This document shows positions 1 through 11,522 of a stretch of DNA of 64,000 nucleotides, piece by piece. The DNA is taken from positions 8,804,001 through 8,868,000 of the forward strand of contig CM114274.1 in assembly GCA_050084515.1 (NCBI GenBank), given 5' to 3'. Within the stretch, counting starts at the first letter, position 1; each line of letters starts with the position of its first letter. The notes below the pieces were generated by a model. That model had not been told where the DNA came from. It saw nothing but the letters and a program-made list of their open reading frames with translations, and did not search any database. This stretch comes from Blasia pusilla. Its lineage: Eukaryota > Marchantiophyta > Marchantiopsida > Blasiales. The position numbers and the translations under genes were made by a program.

Positions 1-636
1 TAGAATCACTCAACATGCAACGTAAGCTTGTAGAAACCACTCCTAAGCTTGGATCAACTTTAAAATCAATATTAGCAAGATGAATATGGCGCACAATTAT
101 GCATATGGTCCTTCCAAACCATACCATCGAGTCTCTCCAATAAGAGAACATCAAATGGCAAGACATCACGCACTCTCAATATGGTGTGACCTACGATCAC
201 ATCAAACATCGTAGGTATCATCTGCTGCAAGTAGACATAGTTTCCCTCATGAAACCTCCAGATTGTCATTCAATAAGTACCTTCTCAAATAATGCATACC
301 TCAAAGTATCTCGGTCATGCGGAATCGCCAAGTTCTCAAAAATCATGGGCATAGCTCTCTGAAATAACTTAGCCCTTTGAGAACATTTTCGCAACCATAC
401 ATCACAATCATTGAGGTTCAACACCTCCCTGACATCGTGACGAATGGTAATAGGTAAATCATGCTCGGACATAAAGCAACAAATATGATAAGAAAGACCT
501 TAAGGATGCATGCCTTCTGTATTGTTTTCCATCACCAACCACGGCAACTATAGGTCCCAATCTCTTACGTGACCTCTCTCCAAGTCATACTTGCATAAAC
601 CTTAATCTCTTCACCGTCTTTACAACCCTCTCTTCT
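1..636 (-). mobile_element. Fragment of PHD-type Ty3 element: integrase C-terminal region (decayed)
   Basis: Two minus-strand open stretches (472-266 and 269-72) match the region after the integrase core of the elements at 47.6 and 57.3 kb. Shared strings include VREVLNLND, FENLAIPHDRDTLRYA, NYVYLQQ, TILRVRDVLP and DGMVWKDH. The sequence runs off the left window edge before its PHD finger would appear. The upstream half of the same copy lies at 9009-9838, beyond two nested LTR insertions, in the correct order for one minus-strand element. It is a non-functional remnant. Confidence 0.7.
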
Positions 637-641
637 TGTTG

Positions 642-1648
642 TGTCGCGCCCCTACTCTCCTTGAATGCCAATCTTTAGTGTTGCGGAAGCGTACGTTCAG
701 TAGGACACGATCTCATTGCCGATCTGCACCCAAACACGCACTCTCATTAGTCGGGTCCGGGCCAACCAGCGTTCCAACCCACCGAGTTCTCAACTCGGCG
801 TCTCATCAAGCTCAACCTTCCTTAATTCCTAGTTTCCAACACATGGCAAGTCCTTCAAGACTTGGAACAGACTTCCTGGTTAGTCCAGGGATCTGAAACG
901 GCACTTGCGCGCCTAGCAATCCCAACTGTTCAACGAACCTCATGTGAGTTCCAAACCGAGACCCAAATAATTGAGTCGCGGGGTGAAATCCAAGAGGGAT
1001 GTCTAAAATCGCCTCAATAGACTTGGTGCAGGTTTTCCAACCCAACCCCCAAACTCGCATTCCATTCCATGCCCTTGAGCCGCCCCGCGGCGCCCAAAGT
1101 GGGGTTCGAGTTCCGAGCACTCTCGGAGACCTTCCCCCTTACTAGTACTTCTAGGGTTCTCCAATAACCCCCCCCCCCCTTTGGAAAAGGAGGGTCGGGC
1201 CCTTCATTGTGGCCCTCAACCCGACTCCACTTACAGTCGTTTCTGGGTTGTTTCTCAGCCGCTGCTTATGCATTTGCAAAGATCTTTACTGCATTTGAAC
1301 CGGCTTTCCATAAGCCTTCCAACGCACCTTATTTAATCCAAACTCATCTTGGCGCTAAAATTTATGGTTATAAATACAGTCGGAAACTCTCAAACGCTAG
1401 TGGCGCTCCAAATCCGGATTCTTCCTTTTGGCAACCCACTTTCTAGACTCGACTTCTTTCAAGTCTCATTCCGCGTTTGATCCAGGTTTCTCGGTCATGA
1501 CCATACCATCTGAAACGTGAAGCCTCGCTTGCGTCTTGTCTCTTGTCTCTTCTTCGAGACCACTCCAACGCGCAAACCATCTTAGCGTGAGCCCGCTAAT
1601 GTTCCGATGTTCCGCTTTGGCACTCGTTTGGTCATGAGGGTCGCGACA
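642..1648 (-). repeat. 3' LTR of the chromovirus
   Basis: Direct repeat of 6991-7987. On the minus strand it starts TGTCGCGACCC and ends GGGGCGCGACA. It differs from its partner by scattered, mostly C/T and G/A, changes, a longer C run near 1170 and an 8-bp indel near 1600. The element lies on the minus strand, so this is the downstream LTR. Confidence 0.92.
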
Positions 1649-1661
1649 CTCACCCCTCTTT
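1649..1661 (-). promoter_or_regulatory. Polypurine tract of the chromovirus
   Basis: Read on the minus strand, AAAGAGGGGTGAG directly abuts the 3' LTR. This is the expected position and composition for the plus-strand primer of reverse transcription. Confidence 0.75.
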
Positions 1662-2322
1662 AGAAATTGATGCCCTCATCAACGCAAACCTTTGTTATGT
1701 CAAGTCTCTTGGGCAGCCTACCCCTTGACATTGAATTGCGTTCTGGTGGCTAACCCGCAATTCCTCTTAGTCTATAGTTTTCGCTTTGCCCCACTTAGAA
1801 TTATTAGCCTCTCCTCTTTGATCATCCTGGACAGGTTCCAAAGAACTAACCTATCAAATAAGCTAACTAAGAGTGCAACCTTAGACTCTTCTGCCTCACT
1901 CTTGTTAACATCACACCTGTTTACGTGGTCTACAAATCATACTACTATTGGGTCGCTCTCGTATTCGACTTAGGCGCATCACTAAGTTTACTTATGTAGC
2001 CACAAGTAAGATCACCCCAAGCCCCAAGACAGACTTCATCTGCCCCGCCGACGCTAGGGCGAGCTCGAGTGTAATCCAACACAAGGTCATGTTCTAGGTG
2101 CTTATCCACATACGAGCTCTCACCTCAAATACTCCTTGTCTGTCCTCTTGACTTACATCCTAAGCCTATGATGAACGACTGATAGCCATGCACTACCACA
2201 TACAAATTGCAATCAACTCTAGCATCGAATCTCCAAATCCATACACTCCTTTATTGCAACACTAGCATATTCTAGTTACAATGGCCTTCGGCCCTAGATT
2301 CCAATGAGTATAAGTCATGTCT

Positions 2323-3760
2323 CTAGCTTCTCCTCGTACTAACGTATGTGCTTCGCTTGAAGTCGCGCAACAACTCTTGCGCGTGTTCCAAATCCGCCTC
2401 CGCAATCCAAGTCGCCTCCTTCACATGGTAGCCCTTCCATTTTACCAAGTATTCATACTTGTTGGCCCGACGCCTCGAACGTAAGATGGTCTCCACCTCA
2501 AACTCCGGCTCTTCATTTATGATCACCGGGTGCGGTCTCACCACCTGTCTCCGCTCAAAATGTCCATTATCTTGAAGGTATTTCTTCAACAATGACACAT
2601 GAAAGGTCGGGTGAATCTTGAACTCGTGCGGCAGCCTCAATGTATACACATCCTCAAACGGGTTTGCCACAATCACATACGGTCCAGCATAGTTGGCAGA
2701 TAGCTTCGCAGACAACTCTTTCGGAAGAGTGAGATTCTTCATACTCAACCACACTTGCTCTCCAACTTGGAATCGTACTTGGCGCCGACTCTTGTTAGCA
2801 TGCTTAACGTACCTCATTTGAGCCTTTGCAAGACTTCGCCTTGCTCGCTCTTCCCGTTCTCGCATTCCTACCAACAAACCTTGTGCCGTCGTTTGTTGTG
2901 TTCGCGCCGATGCAATACCCTTCGAAAGGGCTAGGTCAAGAGGCCCTTTTGGCTCTCATCCATTTGCCAGGAGAAACGGAGATTCTCCACTTGCAGAATG
3001 CTTGGTCGAGTTGTAGCAATACTCCACCATGCTCATCCACTTGACCCAATCTCGTTGATCAAAGACGACATAATTCCTTGATCGATTCACGATTGAGTTT
3101 ACCTTTTCAGTCTGTCCATCCGTCTGTGGGTGGAAAGCCGTACTGAAACTCAGCTTGGTCTTGAACCTCCTGAACAAGTGCTTCCAGAAAGCAGTGATAA
3201 ACTTTGGATCCCGATCTGAAACAATGCTCCTTGGCAAACCGTGAACACGCCACCAGGTATCGAGAAATAGTTGTGACGTCGTATAAGCCCATTGCGGAAA
3301 CCACCGTCGGCACGAATCTCACCAACTTGCTAAACCGATCAACAATCACAAGTATAGCGTTGTATCCCTCAGATTCTGGAAGACTCGTGATGAAATCCAT
3401 ACTCACACTTTGCAAGGGTCCTTCTGGGATCGGCAAGGGATGCAGCAAGCCTTGTTTCTTATCATAAGAAACTCTATTCGCTTGGCAAGTCACACAGGTC
3501 TTCACATATTGAGCAACATCCTCTGTCATGTTGGGCCAAAAGAACGGCTCCAACAAAACAGCCAGCGTAGATTTCTCTCCTTTATGTCCTGCCAAGGGTC
3601 CGTCGTGACACTTCGCTAACACTTTAGTTCGCATCCTGCCTTGCCCTACATAGATCCTACTCTGCTTGAACCTTAGTAAACTATGCCTCAAACTTATGTT
3701 GGCCACCTTCTCACTCTGCTTCAACTTCCTCAGGTATTCCCCTGCGTGAGCATCCTTCAT
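2323..3760 (-). pseudogene. Integrase plus chromodomain of the chromovirus (frameshifted)
   Basis: From 3760 down: an HHCC-type zinc region (C-x2-C in KTCVTCQANR), the DDE core start (SMDFITSLPES, first Asp), then in another frame IVSDRDPKF (second Asp) and HPQTDGQTEKVNSIVNR (Glu). The GPF/GPY-type module (LSANYAGPYVI, HPTFHVSLLK) and a C-terminal chromodomain (EVETILRSRR, YLVKWKGY, EATWIAEADL) follow in the 2877-2323 stretch. The chromodomain class is known to bind methylated histone H3 and steer integration. At least one frameshift lies near 3240. The protein ends at a stop at 2323. Confidence 0.9.
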
Positions 3761-3821
3761 ATATCCTTCACGAATCCTTCTTTCTAGGTCTGTTTCTTTA
3801 GGGAAACATTGCTCTCAAGAC

Positions 3822-4393
3822 CTATGTCGTCGATGGCATGAGTTCCTCCTTGCGACTCAACGCATCTGGAATCACATTATCCTTACCTGGCTTGTGAATC
3901 AACTCAACATCCATCAGCGCCAAGGTATCATGCCATCGCAGTTGTTTCGGTGTCACTCGATCCTGGGTCTCAAAATACTTGAGTGATATATTATCGGTGA
4001 ATACTCGAGTCCTGTGGAGCCCTAGATAATGTCGCCACTTCCTCAAGAAATATACCACCGCGAATAACTCTTTCTCGTGACTGGGCCATCTCCTTTCAGT
4101 ATTGCTAAGCTTCTTGCTCTCGTATGCCACCGGTCTCCCTTCTTGCACCACATTCCTACAACCGTGAAATCACTAGCATTGGTATGCACTTCGAACGGTT
4201 TGTCAAACTCCGGCATCTTCAATATTGGTTCCTGCGATAGAATCTGCTTCACTCGGCTGAATGCCTCATTAACTTCCTTGGTCCAAGTCGTGTTGGCAAA
4301 CTTTGCTGTCCAATCCGTGAGAGGTCTCACAATTCCCGAAAAGTTTTTCACATAAGTGCAATAGAACTGCACCGCACCTATGAACCTTCTCAT
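3822..4393 (-). pseudogene. RNase H region of the chromovirus pol (frameshifted)
   Basis: The RT connection starts MRRFIGAVQFYC and continues through LTDWTAKFANTTW and EVHTNASDFTVVG (catalytic-Asp strand changed to HTNASD). It shifts frame near 4150 into GRPVAYESKKL, RRWPSHEKELFAVV, WRHYLG, RVFTDNISLKY and KPGKDNVIPDALSR. This is the usual RNase H order of Ty3 elements. It follows RT with a frameshift near 4400 and is separated from integrase by a stop and a further shift. Confidence 0.88.
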
Positions 4394-4398
4394 CCCCT

Positions 4399-5169
4399 TT
4401 ACAATGGATGAGTCGCTTTCACCTTCTCCATGTCTGGACTGACGCCATTTGCACTGACCACGTGACCCAAGAATTTGATCTTGCTCAAACCAAATTCGCT
4501 CTTCTCTACATTCGCATATAGCTGATTTGCCCTTAGCTTAGACAAGACTACTCTCACATGTCGAACGTGGTCCTCTAGTGACTTCGAATAGATAAGTATG
4601 TCATCAATATAGATGATAACATACTCATCCATTTCCTTGTGAAAAATGGAGTTCATCAATGTGGTGAACGTCGGAGGCGCATTACATAGACCGAAAGGCA
4701 TCACTACAAACTCAAAGGAACCATATCTTGTCCTACACGCAGTCTTCTCCACATCTGCCTCGGCAATCCGAATCTGGTAATATCCTGACTTCAAGTCAAT
4801 CCTACTGAAATATCTCGCGCCTGCCAGCCTATCGAAGAGATCATCTATCCTCAAAAGAGGATAATTGTTCCAAACCGTCACTTTATTCAGCGCACGGTAA
4901 TCAACACACAACCTCATCTTTCCATCCTTCTTCTTTACAAAAAGAACAGGTGCTCCATAAGGTGACTTGCTAGTCCTAATGTAACCCTTTTCCAAGACCT
5001 CACTTAACTGCCTTTTCAACTCAAGAAGTTCCTCCTGATTCAACCTATATGGTGCTTTCGAAGGCGGTTGGGAACCAGGTATGATCTCTATCTTATGATC
5101 GACGGCTCTATGTGGCGGCAATTCAATCGGAAGCTCATTTGTCAAGACATCCTCAAACTCCTTGACCAC
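4399..5169 (-). pseudogene. Reverse transcriptase domain of the chromovirus pol
   Basis: A continuous 256-codon stretch carrying all RT landmarks: [68 protein letters not shown], the catalytic YIDDILIYS and [14 protein letters not shown]. It converts element RNA to cDNA in virus-like particles. It is in frame with the protease-linker stretch upstream, interrupted by one TAG (5173-5175), and broken after KVKATHPL by a frameshift. The domain itself looks intact. Confidence 0.92.
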
Positions 5170-5172
5170 TTC

Positions 5173-5556
5173 CTAGAGTGATTCTGGGATTCCCCTTGAA
5201 GCAGTGTCCTGATCTCTGCGTATTCTGCTTGTAGCCTCCTCCAGTTGTCTCATCAAGCAGAGAAATCCATCCTCCAACTCGGTCATGCTTCTCCTTGTAA
5301 TCGAGTTCACTAACTCCTTTTTCGCCGGAACCTCACGGACCAACCGCACCTGTAACCGTTTGCCTTTTAGCAAGACGCTCAACCTCAAGGGTCTACGTCT
5401 TAACTCCACCTCATACGCATCTAGGAATGTATTCCCCAAGACTCCGTCAATGCCATCCATTTCACACACAGTGAAATTCTCCTTCAACTCGAATACCCGC
5501 ATCCCTCTTGTCAAACCCAAGACCAAATCGAAGTCGATGAGACTTGCCTCCTGCAA
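5173..5556 (-). pseudogene. Protease C-terminal part and linker of the chromovirus
   Basis: This continues the aspartic protease after a -1 shift near 5552. It reads ASLIDFDLVLGLTRGM, then MDGIDGVLGNTFLDAYEVEL, the equivalent of the DVILGMDWL segment of Ty3 proteases. A basic linker leads to a TAG just before RT. It is part of the same original polyprotein as the neighbours. Confidence 0.75.
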
Positions 5557-6841
5557 ATCCTACTCGAATGGGTTCATCCGCCTTAGAGGTAGACAACCCC
5601 AGTTCCTTCATGATTCTCGGGCTTAGGAAAGAGTGCGAAGCACCTGTATCCACGAGCAACAACACATCGCGATCAGCAATCTTGGATCTTAGGTACAGCA
5701 AATTGTGCGTCCTCTTGGTGACCTGAAGGGACGTCTCGAGATCACCCGCCAACAGATGCTTAGCAGCAAGCGCAATCATACTCCCATTACTAACCTTTGG
5801 TTTTGAACACACTTTCGCCAGGTGCCCCAGTTCGCCACAGTTATAGCATATGACCTTGCCGTTCCCTGACTTCGAGTGTTGTCCTCCTCTCGGCTTCACA
5901 TGAAGTTCCACTCGTTTTGCTGCCGGGGCAGACGACTCTCTTGGATCGTGCTGGCCCCCACTCCAGACTCTTTTGAATGCCTCCTTATTTTTTGACTTCT
6001 TTGAAAAACCTTTTGGCTCAAAGGGTTTCTGGGTTTGGACCTCATCGTCCCCAATGCGCTCCGCCAGCTTCAGAAGATCCGTGCAGGTCTCTGGAAACGT
6101 CGGCATTCGGTAAAGGGCCTTTTCAGCGCTCGGCTTGAGTCCACTAATGAAGGTAGCCTTCTTCGCATGCTCATCCATCTTTGGAAGAGAAGTCAGTTTT
6201 GCACTAAACTCCCTCACATACGCGCTTAAGGAACCACTCTGCCGCATCCGCACGCATTCCACCGTGTCGCGCAACCCTTGGTACTCCGGAGTGAATCGAT
6301 CCCCAATCAACACCTTGAACTCCTCCCAACTCAGAGGTGACTCGCCGCCTAGATATTCCTCTCGTTGAGCTGTCCACCATTGTAGGGCATGATCCTTCAG
6401 GAAAGTAACGGCTACCGTCACCTTGTCTTGCTCACCTGCCCTCTACGCCTCGAAGTACAATTCCAATTCCGTAAGGAAATCCTTCACTTTCCGCGAGCGC
6501 CCCACCACAGTGAATGGCGTGGGCAGGTTTGTCTTGCAGAGATTTTTGTCCGCACCCGGAGTTCGGGTGGCCTCTAACTCTGCAATCCGCTGGCTTTGCT
6601 GGGACATGTGCTCCACCAACAGCTTCAACAAGTCCAACGTCTGGCTTGACTCAGTCTGTTCCCCTGAGTTTGGGACCGATGGCCCTGCGGAAGGATTCGC
6701 CTCTGGAACGTCCTCACGACTGGCGTTCAGCTCTTCGGGAGTCTCTGTCTCCTCCATAGCTTCACGGTCCGGCATTGGTTCCTCTCTTGGTTTCCGTCGC
6801 TTGATTCGGCGCCTCTTGGGTTGTTCTCCCTCGATCGCCAT
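5462..6841 (-). pseudogene. Gag and N-terminal protease of the chromovirus
   Basis: ATG at 6841 (MAIEGEQPKRRRIKRRK) opens a basic/acidic N-terminus. A TAG at 6443-6445 interrupts the same frame after LELYFEA. Then come the capsid-like retrotransposon Gag domain (FLKDHALQWW, LSAYVREFSAKL, FISGLKPS), the CCHC zinc knuckle CYNCGELGHLAKVC, and the protease active site LLVDTGASHSFLS. The frame is lost near 5552. Gag forms the particle, the knuckle binds RNA, and the protease cleaves the polyprotein. The leader upstream holds the PBS. Confidence 0.9.
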
Positions 6842-6976
6842 TTTCAAGCCAACTCACTCAGATCTCCTCCTTGTTTCTTGCGTCCCTCCTCAAGCGTCTG
6901 AGTCTAGCCGCTACCTTGAGTTTTCCCAAGCGTCCGGTTGATCCCACAACCCCAAGTTCTCGCTCACCAAGGATTA

Positions 6977-6988
6977 GCTCTGATACCA
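6977..6988 (-). promoter_or_regulatory. Primer binding site, initiator-Met tRNA type
   Basis: Two bases inside the 5' LTR, the minus strand reads TGGTATCAGAGC, complementary to the 3' end of plant initiator methionine tRNA. This is the standard primer of plant Ty3 and Ty1 elements. Confidence 0.9.
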
Positions 6989-6990
6989 CT

Positions 6991-7987
6991 TGTCGCGCCC
7001 CTACTCTCCTTGAACGCCAATATTTAGTGTTGCGGAAGCGTACGTTCAGTAGGACACGATCTCATCGCCGATCTGCACCCAAACACGCACTCTCATTAGT
7101 CGGGTCCGGGCCAACCAGCGTTCCAACCCACCGAGTTCTCAACTCGGCGTCTCATCTAGCTCAACCTTCCTTAATTCCTAGTTTCCAACACATGGCAAGT
7201 CCTTCAAGACTTGGAACAGACTTCCTGGTTAGTCCAGGGATCTGAAACGGCACTTGCGCGCCTAGCAATCCCAACTGTTCAACGGACCTCATGTGAGTTC
7301 CAAACCGAGACCCAAATAATTGAGTCGCGGGGTGAAATCCAAGAGGGATGTCAAAAATCGCCTCAATAGACTTGGTGCAGGTTTTCCAACCCAACCCCCA
7401 AACTCGCGTTCCATTCCATGCCCTTGAGCCGCCCCGCGGCGCCCAAAGTGGGGTTCGAGTTCCGAGCACTCTCGGAGACCTTCCCCCTTACTAGTACTTC
7501 TAGGGTTCTCCAATAACCCCCCCCCTTTGGAAAAGGAGGGTCGGGCCCTTCATTGTGGCCCTCAACCCGACTCCACTTACAGTCGTTTCTGGGTTGTTTC
7601 TCAGCCGCTGCTTATGCATTTGCAAAGATCTTTACTGCATTTGAACCGGCTTTCCATAAGCCTTCCAACACATCTTTATTTAATCCAAACTCATCTTGGC
7701 GCTAAAAGTTATGGTTATAAATACAGTCGAAAACTCTCAAACGCTAGTGGCATTCCAAATCCGGATTCTTCCTTTTGGCAACCCACTTTCTAGACTCGAC
7801 TTCTTTCAAGTCTCATTCCGCGTTAGGTCCAGGTTTCTCGGTCGCGACCATAACATTTGAAACACGAAGCCTCGCTTGCGTCTCGTCTCTTGTCTCTTCT
7901 TCGAGACCACTCCAACGCCCAAACCATCTTAGCGTGAGCCCGCTAATGTTCCGCTTTAGCACTCGTTTGGTCATGAGGGTCGCGACA
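6991..7987 (-). repeat. 5' LTR of the chromovirus
   Basis: Partner of 642-1648. It is the upstream LTR because the PBS lies next to it on the minus strand. The transcription promoter should lie here, but I did not pinpoint a TATA box. Confidence 0.92.
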
Positions 7988-9008
7988 TGTTGTGACCCTC
8001 ATAACCAAACAAGCACCAAGCGGAACATCCGAACTCTAGCAGGCTTAGGCTAAGATAGTTTGTGCTTTGGAGAGGTCTCAAGAAGAGACAAGTTAGGAAA
8101 CACAAGTGCAAGACGCTAGCATTTCGAGTTTTTATGTGTTTATGGTCGCGACTAAGGAAATTGGAACCAAAAGAAAATCCAAACTTGAGAGCAGAAGAGT
8201 CTAGGATGAGACGTGGCCAAAAGGTGAGAACCTGATTTAGGAGGGTACTAGTTAAGCATTTGGGATTTTTTACTATATTTTCAACCATAACTTTTAGTCC
8301 AAAATGAGTTTGGGATAGTTAAGGTGGCATTGGAAAGATTATGCAAAGTCAGTTCAAATGCACTAAAAATCTCAGCAAACGCATAAGAAGAAGCTAAGAT
8401 ATTTTCCAAAAATGATTGTGTAGGGAGTTGGGTTGAGGGCCAGAAAAAAGGGGCCTTGGTGTCTCTTCCCCAAAGGTAGGGGGAGATCGAAGATCCTCAC
8501 AAGTACTAGTGAGGAGGAAGGTCTCCAAGGTTTCTTGGGACTCGAACCCCACTTTGGAGCGTCGTGGGGCGACGCAAGGGTACCAAATGGATTGGGAGTT
8601 TTTGCGTCGGAATTCAAAACCTAAACCAAGTCCAATAAAATGGATTGCGGAGGTTCCTATTGGATGCCAACCCATGACTCAAATTTTTGGATCTCGGTTT
8701 GGGGCTCATGCAAAGTTCATTGGAATGTTGGGACCGCTAGGGGCGCAAACGCCATTTTAGGTGCTTGGACTAACCAAAAAGTTTGTCCCAAGTCTTGAAA
8801 GACTTGCCCCTATTGGGAAGCTAGGAATGAGGGAACGTTGAGCTTGATGAGATACCAAGTTGAGGACTTGGTGGGTTGGAACGTTGACCCACACAAGACT
8901 AACATGAGTGTGTTTGGGTGGTGCAGATCGATGATTAGAGTGTGTCTTACTGAACGTATCCTTCCGCAACACTAAAGATTAAGGTTCGAGGCAAATAGGT
9001 GCACAACA
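7988..9008 (+). repeat. Older solo LTR of the same family, opposite orientation, split by the chromovirus
   Basis: Reads TGTTGTGACCCTCATAACC at its start and ends GTGCACAACA. Read as its reverse complement it matches 642-1648 along its length with many changes. Its first five bases TGTTG serve as the target duplication of the full-length element and are also present at 637-641, so before that insertion the LTR lay at the junction 637-641/7993-9008. No internal region is attached. Flanking 5-mers (CTTCT and TCGCT) are only partly alike. Confidence 0.85.
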
Positions 9009-9838
9009 TCGCTAGTCCATTTGTCTCAAGATGATCTCACAAAGTAGTGTGGTTATCAATCACCGTCAGATCATATAAGACCTTAAATTCCCCACAAAAC
9101 TCCATACCCTGGTTTTTCAACACTCAATTGGTGCATCATAATGACTCAACACTCGATCTAAGAAGGCATATGCTACACTCTCAATTGTTTTATGCAGGCA
9201 ATATAACCAACTCTATCCACTTCGAGAAATGCTCTACGATCACCAACACATAATAATTATGGAGCTCCATCAAAGGTAAAGGTCCTACAAAACTCTAATG
9301 ATAACCTAAACCCATGAATGGAAATGAATGCAACTATGGAGTCAGAGCATTAAATGATGCATGGACCCAATCACACACCATGCACTTGATAACAAAATCA
9401 TGCACACCGATGTGTCTTCCTTGCTACCAATGTTATATCTAGCGCAAGTTCTACGTTTTTTTCACTCCAAAGTAACCCAACTTCTCGTGGGCATATTGCA
9501 CCAAACATGCTCTATGTGAAGGATAAGGCACTACACGTAATCTAACATCCTCCCAAACTTGCAACACATGCAACCCCTCCCACCGGAACCGTGTGACTCA
9601 TTGTAGGATCCGATCTCGCTCTCTAGCACCCATTGTGCTTGCAACACTGCCAATAACCACATATTTCAAGAGTACTACATCCTCATGAATATCTTGGCCA
9701 TCTATCCCCTTCTCACTGGACTCAAGATCTAAGGACTATCCATTAAGCCTCGCCATGAAAGTCCCAATACTCTTGCTCCCCATTGCGAACAAGCCCAAAT
9801 AGGCCTTTGCGTGCCATCGGGGGCTAGTATTCTGGTAG
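9009..9838 (-). mobile_element. Fragment of PHD-type Ty3 element: integrase zinc and core region (decayed)
   Basis: Read on the minus strand this matches 56.45-57.0 kb nearly colinearly: the motif around GTGCATGGTGTGTGATTGGG, the TATGTGTTGGT...GAGCA core strand and the start of a polylinker near the end. All frames are broken. With 1-636 it forms one minus-strand element cut by the LTR insertions. Confidence 0.7.
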
Positions 9839-10630
9839 GAGAGAGTAAGAGAGAAGAGGAAGAGAGGAAGAGAGGAGAGTCTCTCTTCAAAAAAAAGGGC
9901 AGAATCTGCCTCCTCTCTTCAAAACTTTTTGATATTTTTGAAATTTTTGTTTGCTTTCAAATTCATGAAATTTTTTGAAGAGTAGCAAGAGGACCAAATT
10001 CAAGCCTAAAGTAACCTTCTTTTTCCAGGCTTGGACGAACAGGTAGACATCTTAAGACCACTACAAACATCCTTCCATCACTCTCCATGTAAGCCCAATT
10101 TTCTTCACATTGCCTGTCTAAGCCAGCTCTACAGTAAGCCGGGTTGAGGGGTATTATTGTTGGAGGACCATTGGCAGATAATTTGACTCGTAGTAGCAAT
10201 TTCATCTCAATGAAAGGTTCAAATAAAGACTCTAACTATGGTCTCAATAGACTCATGTGCTCTTCAAGGTTTAACTTCTCTGAAGATGTGGTTAACATTA
10301 TGGATTGTTGACTCTTCTTGCATTAAATATCCGATCCGATCAATATTCATCCATGAGGGGGGTTTCCACAACAAAACAAATCACTCATCACTGATGGTAG
10401 CCAAAGACTTTCATGATAGCATTGGATGATGTTGGCTCATGAATGGGTGCATAAAGTATACAATGGAGTGCTATGCGTTTGACAACTTGGTTTCACCATT
10501 CTCTCAGCCACTGAGAAATGTATGCATAAAGAAGAAAATGTGACGAGACCGAGAGGAAAATTGAACCAAAAGGTTGATAGCTATCAAGAGTAAAGAGGAA
10601 GTGATGCACCCATGTTCCTTCATTCAGACC
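9839..10630. other. Intergenic, no gene seen
   Basis: Begins with a purine-rich run of GAGA and GGAAGA repeats (about 9839-9885), followed by T- and A-rich sequence. Short open frames here have no recognisable composition or motif. Confidence 0.5.
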
Positions 10631-11522
10631 CTCAATGTCGGAATCTGACAGGTTGCACCCCTTCCGACCCGTCGGAATCCGACAAGTTGCAACTCTTGCA
10701 ACCTATCAGAATCCGATGGGTTGCACCCCTTGCAAGCAAACACACCACAAAAAAGAAGGATCTTGAGAAGTGATTCCATTCCCCCCCGCAACCCATGAGA
10801 ATCTGACTGGTTAGGAATCTGACATGAGAATCTGATAGATAGTAGGAATCCAACAAGTCTCTAAAATACCGCGTTAGAGAAGAATTGTGTGACGATAATG
10901 GGGGAAGCCAAAAGTGAAGAAGCTTGCCAAAATCCCTGAAAAGTTGGACTAACAAGAAAAGAGTGGGATCACTCAAGGAGCCAACCTGTCGAAATCCGAT
11001 AAGTTGCCTGCAAGGGGTTTAAAATATTGTGACAAGTTCCAACCCGTCGAAATCCGACGGGTTGCAAAATAAACAGCCTCAAGTAGATAGACCAACACAA
11101 TCGACAAGAACAAGAAACAATTCAGCAAAAGTTTACAAAAACCATCATGGTTCAAAAACTTTGTGTCCTTTATTATATCCGAGGGAAGCTCGATTTCTTC
11201 AGCCTTGTCATCTACAAATTTACTCCTACCTCTCATAGGTTCCTATACAAAAGGAATGTCTTGGGATACAAGTGGCTCCTCTGGCCGATTATAGACGGGG
11301 ATCGAAAATGTTGGGGCATTCAAGAGCCTTGGCCCCCCTAGGTACACCATAACGGTCGCATGTAACATGATTTGAGTCCCAACGCCTTCCTCGGCAGTAA
11401 ATCTTGTATGCTTTGCAAGGTGACTCCCATCTAGTATCAATATGTGCTCCGTCCTTGGAAAGCACTAAATCCCTACTCCAAAACGCTTCAGTAAAGCTCG
11501 ATCCAATAAATCTTTGAACTCA

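Larger units (their letters stand above)
642..7987 (-). mobile_element. Near-complete chromodomain Ty3/gypsy retrotransposon (chromovirus)
   Basis: About 7.35 kb with two roughly 1-kb LTRs (642-1648 and 6991-7987; TG...CA ends) and 5-bp target duplications TGTTG at 637-641 and 7988-7992. Internal order on the minus strand is PBS, gag with zinc knuckle, aspartic protease, RT, RNase H, integrase, chromodomain, polypurine tract. The LTRs are about 97% alike by eye. The polyprotein has at least two in-frame stops and several frameshifts, so this copy cannot make its proteins. The roughly 660 bp between the polyprotein end (2323) and the polypurine tract are non-coding. It inserted exactly at the outer end of an older LTR of the same family. 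Confidence 0.93.

Noticed and set aside
812-1120. Open frames inside the chromovirus LTRs (also 7161-7469)
   Set aside because: Present in both LTRs because the LTRs are copies; LTRs of this class are non-coding and there is no known domain.
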